The notes under the pieces are model-generated. The model was not told the origin of the DNA and did not search any database. It was given only the letters and a program-made list of their open reading frames with translations. Shown here piece by piece: positions 8,056-14,796 of a DNA stretch of 17,754 nucleotides. Each line of letters opens with the position of its first letter. The first letter of the stretch is position 1. Made by a program: the position numbers and the translations under genes. This DNA is from SOKG01 sp964502665 (lineage in GTDB: Bacteria > Chloroflexota > Dehalococcoidia > SZUA-161): the NCBI GenBank assembly GCA_964502665.1, contig CAZCXP010000039.1, forward strand, positions 1 through 17,754, in the 5' to 3' direction.

Positions 8056-8424
8056 ATGTCGTACAATTGGGGGCCGCATTACATTGTGCCGTCGGAGGTG
8101 ATAAAGAAGTACTCCGGTCATGTCCTGTTGCGGGAGACTTTGGATGAGGATCTGTTGAACAAAGAACTGGAACAACTCGGCCTCGCAGGCACCGTAGAGT
8201 ATGTTACCAATCCCTGGTACTACCGCAGGAAGAATACAAGTACATGGATCAAGATTGGAGAGTCAGAAAACAGACGTGAGAATTTTCCGGTGTCGTGGGA
8301 TACATCTACGTTGGAGAACGGGGAATACGAGGTACTCGGACTAATGCACGTCTTCGTTAAGAGAGATGGTGAGCAACACGCTATAGCCAGGCAGAACATA
8401 GTCGAGATCACTGTTCAGAACTGA
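8056..8424 (+). CDS. Hypothetical protein, 122 aa, probably a beta-rich domain
   Basis: I do not recognise the family. The gene has a strong ribosome site, AAAGGAGGG at 8042-8050, five bases before the ATG, and good codon structure to the end, so it is probably real. The protein has no signal peptide or membrane helix. It is rich in aromatic and beta-forming residues; the C-terminal half (FPVSWDTSTLENGEYEVLG ... QNIVEITVQN) resembles the strand pattern of bacterial immunoglobulin-like repeats, where a 'W-D-T ... NGxY' turn is followed by a last strand ending in TV. That likeness is weak and by eye. It stands alone between the inverted-repeat element and the converging nrpR, with no operon partner, which suggests accessory DNA. 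Confidence 0.6.
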   Translation: MSYNWGPHYIVPSEVIKKYSGHVLLRETLDEDLLNKELEQLGLAGTVEYVTNPWYYRRKNTSTWIKIGESENRRENFPVSWDTSTLENGEYEVLGLMHVFVKRDGEQHAIARQNIVEITVQN

Positions 8425-8524
8425 CCTTCTGAGGCGTCAACACTACGTGTAGCATCGAATGGGCGAGTCGTAGCCCATAGGAGATACACTGTGTGCGGAA
8501 TTGAAGTTCGCGACAGCCTGTCTC

Positions 8525-8581
8525 CAAAGGGGACTCGAGAATCTTCAATGCGAGTGGGCCTTTGATGGCGAGGACTTCGCC
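8525..8581 (-). terminator. Tandem hairpins downstream of nrpR
   Basis: Two inverted repeats follow the end of nrpR. GGCGA (8567-8571) pairs with TCGCC (8577-8581) around five bases. CAAAGG/ACTCG (8525-8537) pairs with CGAGT/CCTTTG (8551-8564), with a small internal loop and a 13-base loop. Neither has a T-run, so they are not a classic intrinsic terminator; they may be a Rho-type end or stabilise the 3' end. Confidence 0.3.
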
Positions 8582-8583
8582 TG

Positions 8584-9618
8584 CTATAAGTCCCAGAAGC
8601 TCTGCAGCTGTTCGAAGTTGACCATCCCAGCCTCACCTTTGTTCTCCACCTCTATTCCTGACTCCGCCGCTGCAGCCAACGGGTTCAGTCCGCCGAGCAA
8701 CACCAGTCCGACCCTGTTCATGGCCACTGCAATCTGGCAGATGGGCTCGCTTGTATTGCCCAGGGCATACACGCCTCCAATGCCAGCGTCCCCGAGCGCT
8801 GCGATTGTCTCCTCGACTAATGACCTTGCCGCAGAGGGTATCTCCCGGAAGTTGGCCAGTATTTTCCCGTTGCCGGTTCTTGCAGCTTCGAGCACGCTCG
8901 TCATTCCAGCACGGATGTACTGCTCAGAAGGATCGATAGACGTCCCATCATAGTTGATGATTGCCACGAAACGCCTTGGCTTCGAATCCTTGATCTCAAG
9001 GACTCCGCCGAACCTGGATTCTATGGGTACGCCAGCCTTGAGTAGAACGCCGTTTATGGTTACCCCGCAGACAGTGCCGAGGCCAGCTTTGCCCTTAGGC
9101 ACAACGAGGTCTCCGAGTTTCTGCCCCTCTGAAGCAAACATTACTCTGTCGCTCACGCATATACTGGCCTTGAAAGCTTCTCCCATTGGGCCCAGCGCCT
9201 TTTTGAACACGTCCTTGTCGAAAAGGGACGCGTTAATAGCGACCTGCCCTGTACCCTTCTTCGGGTCGAACGTGGTGCGAAACGCCAGAAGCTCCAGTCT
9301 CTCCAGTATGAAGCCGATCTGCTCCGGCGCCATTGCCATCCTCAGCTCTTCGAGACCCTCAGGGGTGACCATCCGACCATCCCTGCCCATGGGCCTGGTG
9401 TGACCTCGCTCATCTGTTATCCTTAGATGGTATCTGACCGCCCTTTCGCTCATGAAGATTCCATAACGTTCTAGCTCCCGGGCAATCGTTATTGAACCTA
9501 GTGGCTGGGAAGACTCGCTCAAGACCTTCAGGATCGAGATTACTTTGCGCTCCGTGTCTGAACCAGCGCCATGTATCATGTCGATATCCTTGATGGGATG
9601 GTAGGTGATTGGTGTCAT
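8584..9618 (-). CDS. nrpR: NrpR-type nitrogen repressor (HTH + single NrpR effector domain)
   Basis: A repressor of nitrogen-assimilation genes; in methanogens NrpR is released from DNA by 2-oxoglutarate when nitrogen is scarce. Residues about 20-95 form the winged helix characteristic of the family (DTERKVISILKVLSES, then REYERYGI-like RELERYGIFMSERAVRYHLR, then MVTPEGLEEL). Residues about 100-340 are one NrpR (DUF128) effector domain with GTVCGVTINGVLLKAGVPI, FGGVLEI and a glycine-rich end (GLVLLGGLNPLAAAAESGI). Methanogen proteins often carry two effector domains; this has one. The gene ends the amt-glnK-glnA-nadE cluster, 106 bases after nadE, which strongly supports a nitrogen role. Start ATG 9618 has AGGAG seven bases upstream; ATG 9579 (AAGGA upstream) is the alternative if the promoter at 9617-9645 is used. 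Family call is firm, target genes inferred. Confidence 0.88.
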   Translation of the reverse strand: MTPITYHPIKDIDMIHGAGSDTERKVISILKVLSESSQPLGSITIARELERYGIFMSERAVRYHLRITDERGHTRPMGRDGRMVTPEGLEELRMAMAPEQIGFILERLELLAFRTTFDPKKGTGQVAINASLFDKDVFKKALGPMGEAFKASICVSDRVMFASEGQKLGDLVVPKGKAGLGTVCGVTINGVLLKAGVPIESRFGGVLEIKDSKPRRFVAIINYDGTSIDPSEQYIRAGMTSVLEAARTGNGKILANFREIPSAARSLVEETIAALGDAGIGGVYALGNTSEPICQIAVAMNRVGLVLLGGLNPLAAAAESGIEVENKGEAGMVNFEQLQSFWDL

Positions 9619-9645
9619 TATAGCACTCCTGTACAAGAGGTTGAA
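9617..9645 (-). promoter_or_regulatory. Possible internal promoter for nrpR
   Basis: On the minus strand an extended -10 box TGCTATAAT lies at 9617-9625, with a weak -35 TTCAAC (9640-9645) 17 bases upstream. It overlaps the ATG at 9618, so transcripts from it would have to start translation at ATG 9579. It could give NrpR its own expression independent of the amt operon. I see no methanogen-type NrpR operator here. Confidence 0.4.
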
Positions 9646-9724
9646 TAGCCGAAAGCTCTAAGCCTGTGATGACATCGGGGCAAAGCGCTCAGATACCTAT
9701 GCAGCACGATGGAGGCCAATTCAG

Positions 9725-11461
9725 TCACCATCCTCTGAACCGATTTGTAATGGGGAGCCTTCTGTCCCTGCCGAATGCCCTGGGGGTTATCTTGATGCCT
9801 GGCGGTGCCTGGCGGCGCTTATATTCGCTTGTGTCTACCAACCGAGCAGCCCGCTTGACTACCTCTTCATCGATTCCCATGGCGACGATCTGCTCGACGC
9901 TCCTGTCCTCCTCGACGTAGGCCGTCAGTACAGGGTCAAGCAGGTCGTATGGAGGCAGGGAGTCGGTATCCTTTTGTTCCGGCCTTAGCTCGGCCGATGG
10001 CACCTTGTCTAAGACAGTGGAAGGTATTAGCTCCGATCCTGCCACCGCATTTCGGTACCTGGCGAGCCCATAGACCGTGGTCTTGGGCACATCCTTTATT
10101 ACTGCGAAGCCCCCTGCCATGTCACCGTAAAGAGTCGCGTAGCCGGTAGCCATCTCGCTCTTGTTTCCCGTGGTTAGAACAAGCCAGCCGAACTTGTTTG
10201 ACAAGGCCATCAGTATGTTACCCCTGATGCGGGCTTGAATATTCTCCTCGGCGACGTTGGGCTCCGCGCCTTCAAAGGGTGCGGCCAGCATCTCCAGATA
10301 GGATTGGAAAACCTTCTCAATGGGGACACTTATGAGTTTGATACCTAAATTCCTGGCCAGCGACTCAGCGTCCGATACGCTGCCAGGGGAGGAGTATCTC
10401 GATGGCATTGATACACCCACCACGTTTGAAGATCCCAGGGCATCGACGGCGATGGCTGCTACCAGGCTGGAATCGATCCCGCCGGAAAGCCCTATCACCA
10501 CTTTCTCAAAGCCGTTCTTGAGGATGTAGTCGTGTGTGCCCAGCACCAGCGCATCGTATACCTCCCCGGGAAGCTCTCTTACCTCAACATGCCTCGGCGG
10601 CATAGGTGGTTTTGGGCCATCGCTTGGGGCTTCGGACACTGCTATCTTGGCTGTATGGCGACGCTGCTCTTCCAGCACGAGCGCTTCCTTTCTCCAGCGG
10701 GGATCGTGAAGTCGTGTCCGAAAGACGGCCTCAACATCGAGATCAGCCACCACCAGGTCTTCCTCGAACTGTTTGCCCCTGGATATCAGCTTCCCCTTCT
10801 CATCAAGGAGCATGCTGTTGCCATCGAAGACCAGCTCATCCTGGCCGCCTACCAGGTTGTCATAAGCCACGATGGCTACATTATCCGAGGCCCGCGTCCC
10901 TAAAATTCTTTCCCTGAGGTTTCTCCTGCCGAAGTAGTACGGCGAGGCACTTATATTCACTATGACCTCGGCTCCGGAGTAGGCTTGTACAGTTGCTGGT
11001 CCACCTTCGTACCAGATGTCCTCGCAAATGTTGATGCCGACACCAACGCCGCCAATGACATAGACTGGATACTCCCTGCCGGCCTGGAAATAGCGGTTCT
11101 CGTCGAAGACCCCGTAGTTGGGCAGATATATCTTGTGATAGATACCGACTAGCTTCCCATCGTGGATTACCGCAGCCGCATTGTAGATGTCTTCTCTGGC
11201 ATCCACGAAACCAAGTACTATCGCGATCCCGGAGGAGTGTTTGACTACCTCATCGACAGACCTCAGGTTCTCCTCGATGAACTGGGGCTTGAGCAGAAGG
11301 TCCTCCGGCGGATAGCCGCATACGGCAAGCTCAGGGAATGTGATGAGGTCAACTCCCAGAGACTTGGCCTCGGCTATAGCCTTGAGAATCCTCCCGGTGT
11401 TGCCCTTAAAATCGCCAACGGTAGTATTGATCTGGGCCAAGCCAATTCGCAGCCGGCGCAT
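9725..11461 (-). CDS. nadE: NAD+ synthetase, glutamine-hydrolysing
   Basis: Makes NAD+ from deamido-NAD+, ATP and glutamine, the last step of NAD synthesis. The 578-aa protein has an N-terminal nitrilase-fold glutaminase with its triad visible: E44 (FPELAVCGYPPEDL), K110 (HKIYLPNYGVFDE) and C146 (GINICEDIW). The C-terminal synthetase domain has the ATP-pyrophosphatase loop SGGIDSS at 326-332, then GNKSEMATGYATLYGDMAGG and the C-terminal RRQAPPGIKITPRAFG. Start ATG 11461 has GGGGGGA six bases upstream; an in-frame TTG at 11476 is less likely. It follows glnA by 37 bases with no promoter, so the enzyme is made together with the glutamine synthetase that supplies its nitrogen donor. All key residues appear intact. 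Confidence 0.95.
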   Translation of the reverse strand: MRRLRIGLAQINTTVGDFKGNTGRILKAIAEAKSLGVDLITFPELAVCGYPPEDLLLKPQFIEENLRSVDEVVKHSSGIAIVLGFVDAREDIYNAAAVIHDGKLVGIYHKIYLPNYGVFDENRYFQAGREYPVYVIGGVGVGINICEDIWYEGGPATVQAYSGAEVIVNISASPYYFGRRNLRERILGTRASDNVAIVAYDNLVGGQDELVFDGNSMLLDEKGKLISRGKQFEEDLVVADLDVEAVFRTRLHDPRWRKEALVLEEQRRHTAKIAVSEAPSDGPKPPMPPRHVEVRELPGEVYDALVLGTHDYILKNGFEKVVIGLSGGIDSSLVAAIAVDALGSSNVVGVSMPSRYSSPGSVSDAESLARNLGIKLISVPIEKVFQSYLEMLAAPFEGAEPNVAEENIQARIRGNILMALSNKFGWLVLTTGNKSEMATGYATLYGDMAGGFAVIKDVPKTTVYGLARYRNAVAGSELIPSTVLDKVPSAELRPEQKDTDSLPPYDLLDPVLTAYVEEDRSVEQIVAMGIDEEVVKRAARLVDTSEYKRRQAPPGIKITPRAFGRDRRLPITNRFRGW

Positions 11462-11498
11462 GCTGATTCCCCCCAATGGGCCAGACTATGCAGTCGGG

Positions 11499-12842
11499 TC
11501 ACAAGATCGGCAAGTACTTCTGAAGCTCGTAGTCAGTCACTTGGGAGCGGTACTGGTCCCACTCGATCTTCTTGTTCTTGATGAAGGCATCGAAAACGTG
11601 TTCTCCTAGGGCTTTTCGCACGACCTCGCTCTTTTCGGTGAGCTGAACGGCCTCAATGAGGCTGCCGGGCAGGGTTCTTATCCCCCTTCTCTCCCGCTCC
11701 TCCTCGCTCATCTCATAGACGTTTTCCTCCACAGGCTCTGGAGCTTCGTACCCCTTCTCGATCCCCTCCAGCCCGGCGGCGAGCATTACGCTGAAGGCAA
11801 GGTAAGGGTTGCAGGCGGGATCGGGTGACCTGAATTCTATCCTCGTAGACTTCTCCTTACCTGGTTGGTATTCTGGAACCCTGATCAGGTCTGCCCGGTT
11901 CCTTCGCGCCCAGGAAAGATAGACCGGCGCCTCATAGCCGGGAACCAGCCGCTTGTAGGAATTGACCCACTGGTTGGTGACGGACGTGATTTCAGGGGCA
12001 TGCATCAGCAGCCCGGCTATGTAGCACTTACCCACTTTAGACAGATAATACACATCGTCCTTGTCAAAGAAGGCGTTCTGTCCGTCTTTGAATAGCGACT
12101 GGTGTACGTGCATACCGCTGCCGTTGATACCGAACACGGGTTTGGGCATAAAGGTAGCATAGACACCATGCGTAAGGGCTATCTGCTTGACTACCAGGCG
12201 GTAGGTCATCACGTTATCGGCCATGGTCAGGGCATCGGTGTATCTCATGTCTATCTCATGCTGGCTGGCGGCAACCTCGTGGTGGGAATACTCGACGCCG
12301 ATGCCCATTTCCTCAAGGGTGAGCACCGTATCCCTCCTGAGGTCAGTGGCTGTGTCAAGGGGGGTCATATCGAAGTAGCCTCCGGCATCAAGCATCTCGG
12401 TTCCCTGGGAGTCGCGGAAGTAGAAGTACTCCAGCTCAGGCCCCACATAGAACGTGTAGCCCTTTTCCGCTGCCCGCTTCAGGTTCCTTTTCAAGACATA
12501 TCTGGGGTCACCCTCGAAGGGCTCGCCGCCTGGTTTCAAAATGTCACAGAACATTCGGGCTACAGCGTGGTGCTCTCTGGGTCTCCACGGGAGCAACTGG
12601 AAGGTATCGGGGTCAGGTAAGGCAACCATATCGCTTTCGTCGATGCGGGCAAACCCCTGTATGGAGGAGCCGTCGAAACCCATCCCCTGCTCCAGGGCGT
12701 TTTCCAGCTCCTCCACGGTGATGGCGAAGCTTTTGAGCATGCCCAGGATGTCCGTGAACCAGAGCCTGATGAACTTCACGTCATGCTCCTTTGCCATTTT
12801 GAGGACATATTCATTGCTTTCTCGCCTGTTTTTGGCTGCCAT
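11499..12842 (-). CDS. glnA: Glutamine synthetase, class I-alpha
   Basis: Fixes ammonia onto glutamate with ATP; cytoplasmic dodecamer in this class. The 447-aa sequence has the latch GMGFDGSSIQGFARIDESDM, the metal/glutamate motifs GPELEYFYF, SHHEVAASQHEID and NGSGMHVHQS, and the substrate loop NPYLAFSVML. It lacks the long insert of class I-beta enzymes. Its C-terminal region reads EENVYEMSEEERERRGIRTLPGSL, with no NLYDLP-type adenylylation site, so control is probably by feedback, P-II contact or transcription, not by AMP addition. Start ATG 12842 is set by AAAGGAGG six bases upstream; the frame is open 13 codons further up, into the hairpin region, without a ribosome site. A 110-bp nested palindrome separates it from glnK. 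Confidence 0.95.
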   Translation of the reverse strand: MAAKNRRESNEYVLKMAKEHDVKFIRLWFTDILGMLKSFAITVEELENALEQGMGFDGSSIQGFARIDESDMVALPDPDTFQLLPWRPREHHAVARMFCDILKPGGEPFEGDPRYVLKRNLKRAAEKGYTFYVGPELEYFYFRDSQGTEMLDAGGYFDMTPLDTATDLRRDTVLTLEEMGIGVEYSHHEVAASQHEIDMRYTDALTMADNVMTYRLVVKQIALTHGVYATFMPKPVFGINGSGMHVHQSLFKDGQNAFFDKDDVYYLSKVGKCYIAGLLMHAPEITSVTNQWVNSYKRLVPGYEAPVYLSWARRNRADLIRVPEYQPGKEKSTRIEFRSPDPACNPYLAFSVMLAAGLEGIEKGYEAPEPVEENVYEMSEEERERRGIRTLPGSLIEAVQLTEKSEVVRKALGEHVFDAFIKNKKIEWDQYRSQVTDYELQKYLPIL

Positions 12843-12861
12843 TTCGAGCCTCCTTTTTTGC

Positions 12862-12971
12862 AAGTGTTCGGCTATCAGCACTCAGTTAAAAAAGTCCCTA
12901 AATTCCCCTTCGTCCCCCTTTGAGAAAGGGGGATTTAGGGGGATTTTCTGAAAGCTGATGGCTGAACGCTT
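12862..12971. repeat. 110-bp nested palindrome between glnK and glnA (MITE-like; attenuator-like)
   Basis: The outer arms are imperfect inverted repeats of about 24 bases: 12862-12885 and 12948-12971, sharing AAG.GTTC.GC.ATCAGC..TCAG with 19 of 24 matching. Inside, TCCCCCTTT (12913-12921) pairs perfectly with AAAGGGGGA (12925-12933). CCCTAAAT (12896-12903) pairs with ATTTAGGG (12933-12940), or alternative A/C-rich arms pair. Read in the direction of glnA, the inner hairpin is followed by ACTTTTTTAA, as in an intrinsic terminator. It fills almost the whole 133-bp gap and ends 10 bases from the glnA ribosome site. C5T3/A3G5 hairpins of this kind resemble dispersed palindromic repeats seen in many genomes. 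Confidence 0.75.
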
Positions 12972-12975
12972 ACTT

Positions 12976-13314
12976 TTAGATAGCATTTACGCCTTCCTCG
13001 CCGGTCCTTATACGTATCGCGTTTTCTATCGGATAGACAAATATCTTGCCGTCCCCTCTCTCCCCCGTCCTGGCTTTTCTGACGATTGCGTTTAGCGCTC
13101 TACCGACGTCCTCGTCGAGTACAACTACCTCCATCTTCACCTTGGGCAGGAACTCCACCCTGTACTCCCCCACTCTCCATTGCAAAGAAATGCCCCTTTG
13201 CCGGCCGCGGCCACTCACCGCTGAAACGGTCATACCCAGTATACCAATTTCAGCCAGGGCAGACCTGACTGGCTCCAGCTTCTCTGGCCTGACGGTTGCC
13301 TCTATCTTTTTCAT
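12976..13314 (-). CDS. glnK: P-II nitrogen signal protein (GlnB/GlnK)
   Basis: Trimeric sensor of 2-oxoglutarate and ATP/ADP that gates the ammonium channel and can act on other nitrogen enzymes. The 112-aa sequence is full length. The T-loop segment GRGRQRGISLQWRVGEYRV holds Q39 and Y51, the latter the site modified by uridylylation in proteobacteria. The C-terminal signature TGERGDGKIFVYP is intact. The start overlaps the amt stop by four bases (ATGA) with GGAGG nine bases upstream inside the end of amt. Direct linkage to amt is typical of GlnK, so I use that symbol; GlnB is equally possible by sequence. No uridylyltransferase gene is in the window. Confidence 0.93.
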   Translation of the reverse strand: MKKIEATVRPEKLEPVRSALAEIGILGMTVSAVSGRGRQRGISLQWRVGEYRVEFLPKVKMEVVVLDEDVGRALNAIVRKARTGERGDGKIFVYPIENAIRIRTGEEGVNAI

Positions 13315-14543
13315 GGTAATATGCCTCCATAGGCCCTTTCGCCATGCTGTGATATGTCCAGACCCACCACCTCTTCATCCTCTTTGACCCTGAGCCCAAT
13401 AGTGATGTCAACTAACTTGCCCAGGCCCCAGGTGGCAGCGAAGGCAAAGGCTGCAACGGCAGCGACGCCAGCGATCTGCTTGGCGAACTGCATGGCGCCG
13501 CCCCAGAGCAGCCCATCGGCTCCACCAGCATTAATTGCGGCACTGGCGAAAATACCGGTCGCCACCACACCCCAGAGCCCTCCCATGCCGTGGACTGCCC
13601 AGACGTCTAAAGACTCGTCGATACCGCGCTTGGTTCTCCACAGTATACAGTAATAGCCGATGATGGAGGCTACTATGCCGATGAGAATGCCAACAAGAGG
13701 ATGTATGAAGCCGGCTGCTGGTGTGACTGCTGCTAGACCTGCAATAGCTCCAGTGGCAGCGCCTAAAGCTGAGGGGCGTCGATAAATCCAGCCGAGGGTC
13801 ATCCAGGTGAAAGCACCGGCGGCTGCGGAAGCATTTGTCGCTACAAATGCGTTAGTGGCGAGACCACCTGATGTCAAAGCACTTCCTGCGTTAAAGCCAA
13901 ACCAGCCGAACCACAGAAGCCCTGTTCCCAGAACAACCATAGGGACATTATGGGGCTCCATTGGGTCCCCTTCCCTGAATCCTCTGCGTGGTCTAAGCAA
14001 CAATGCCAAGGCCAGCGCTGACATTCCGGCATTTACATGGACCACGATACCACCTGCAAAGTCAAGGACACCAAGCTTAGCGAGCCAGCCTCCCTCGCCC
14101 CACACCCAGTGGGCCACCGGGCAGTAGACGATGGTGAACCACAGGATGGCAAGAGCCAGGAAGGCGCTGAACTTCATCCGTTCCACCACGCCTCCCGTCC
14201 AGAGCGCCACAGCGATAATGGCGAACATGCCCTGGAATATCATGAAAGCGAGGTGGGGTACTGTTGAGGCGTAGACATCTGAGGGCTCCTGCCCCACATT
14301 CATCAGGCCGAGGAAATCCAGTTTGCCTATTACGCCTCCAAGATCAGGAGCAAAGCCTAGACTGTAGCCATAAAGCAGCCATAACATGCCGATCAGGCCA
14401 AGGAGAGCAAAGCTCATCATGAAGGTGGATAATACATTCTTTTGTCTGACCATCCCGCCATAGAATAGAGCCAGACCCGGCGTCATCAACATGACCAGAG
14501 CTGATGAAACAAGGATCCAGGCAGTGTCGCCGGCATCTATCAT
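13311..14543 (-). CDS. amt: Ammonium transporter (Amt family)
   Basis: Trimeric inner-membrane channel for ammonium. The 410-aa protein has about 11 hydrophobic helices, no long signal peptide, and the family signature DFAGGIVVHVNAGMSALAL. The twin histidines of the pore lie in VVHVNAG and AVHGMGGLWG. Conserved GLALFYGGMVRQKNVLSTFM opens the protein and FGFNAGSAL is in the middle. The cytoplasmic tail (KEDEEVVGLDISQHGERAYG) resembles the usual Amt tail contacted by P-II. The ATG has only a weak ribosome site (AAGGG, ten bases away), but no better start fits the conserved N-terminus. It is the first gene of the amt-glnK-glnA-nadE-nrpR cluster and faces the ferredoxin operon across a 253-bp control region. 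Confidence 0.95.
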   Translation of the reverse strand: MIDAGDTAWILVSSALVMLMTPGLALFYGGMVRQKNVLSTFMMSFALLGLIGMLWLLYGYSLGFAPDLGGVIGKLDFLGLMNVGQEPSDVYASTVPHLAFMIFQGMFAIIAVALWTGGVVERMKFSAFLALAILWFTIVYCPVAHWVWGEGGWLAKLGVLDFAGGIVVHVNAGMSALALALLLRPRRGFREGDPMEPHNVPMVVLGTGLLWFGWFGFNAGSALTSGGLATNAFVATNASAAAGAFTWMTLGWIYRRPSALGAATGAIAGLAAVTPAAGFIHPLVGILIGIVASIIGYYCILWRTKRGIDESLDVWAVHGMGGLWGVVATGIFASAAINAGGADGLLWGGAMQFAKQIAGVAAVAAFAFAATWGLGKLVDITIGLRVKEDEEVVGLDISQHGERAYGGILP

Positions 14544-14594
14544 TTCACATAAGCCCTTTCAGTTGTCGATTTCGCTTGACATGGAACAGGCTAA

Positions 14595-14680
14595 CTGTGG
14601 TTTGTTTCAAACAGATTACATAAATGTTAAATCTGTGTTACGCAGATGAAGGGCGGTGTAGTAAAGCGCAATTGTTTCAA
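14595..14680. promoter_or_regulatory. Operator-like half-sites in the amt / ferredoxin divergent region
   Basis: The 253-bp gap 14544-14796 is rich in symmetry. ACAGATT (14611-14617) pairs with AATCTGT (14630-14636) across 12 bases, and a further CAGAT lies at 14643-14647. TTGTTTCAA occurs twice, at 14602-14610 and 14672-14680. GTTTG-TTT-CAAAC spans 14600-14612. These sit where amt transcription should start. No convincing sigma-70 or sigma-54 promoter for amt is visible, so it may need activation. Which protein binds is unknown; NrpR is a candidate. Confidence 0.4.
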
Positions 14681-14713
14681 GGGATTTCATGGTTGTAAAG
14701 CCCATTTTGCCTA

Positions 14714-14742
14714 TTGACAAATCAGAAAACGTGTGGTATTAT
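14714..14742 (+). promoter_or_regulatory. Promoter of the ferredoxin-hisH-oxidoreductase-gltB1 operon
   Basis: TTGACA (14714-14719) and TATTAT (14737-14742) are 17 bases apart, a near-consensus sigma-70 promoter. Transcription is expected to begin near 14748-14750, at the base of the hairpin described next, about 48 bases before the ferredoxin start codon. Confidence 0.8.
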
Positions 14743-14745
14743 CAC

Positions 14746-14773
14746 GGCATGCGGCAACCGCTTGCCGCCTGCC
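14746..14773 (+). promoter_or_regulatory. G+C-rich hairpin at the 5' end of the ferredoxin operon mRNA
   Basis: GCGGCAA (14751-14757) pairs perfectly with TTGCCGC (14762-14768) around CCGC. One mismatch out, GGCA (14746-14749) pairs with TGCC (14770-14773). The hairpin begins at the predicted transcription start and ends before the ribosome site. It could protect the mRNA 5' end or, as a DNA dyad just downstream of the promoter, be an operator. Confidence 0.6.
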
Positions 14774-14796
14774 AACACATATGATGAGAGGTAACA

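Noticed and set aside
7987..8148. Frame starting at ATG 7987 and running into the orphan gene in another frame
   Set aside because: Poor ribosome spacing and heavy overlap with the better-supported gene at 8056.
14544..14796. Sigma-54 (-24/-12) promoter for amt
   Set aside because: No TGGCAC-N5-TTGC-like sequence was found on the amt strand.
14544..14796. Methanogen-type NrpR operators (GGAA-N6-TTCC or GGTA-N6-TACC)
   Set aside because: Looked for by eye upstream of amt, glnA, nadE and nrpR; none seen.
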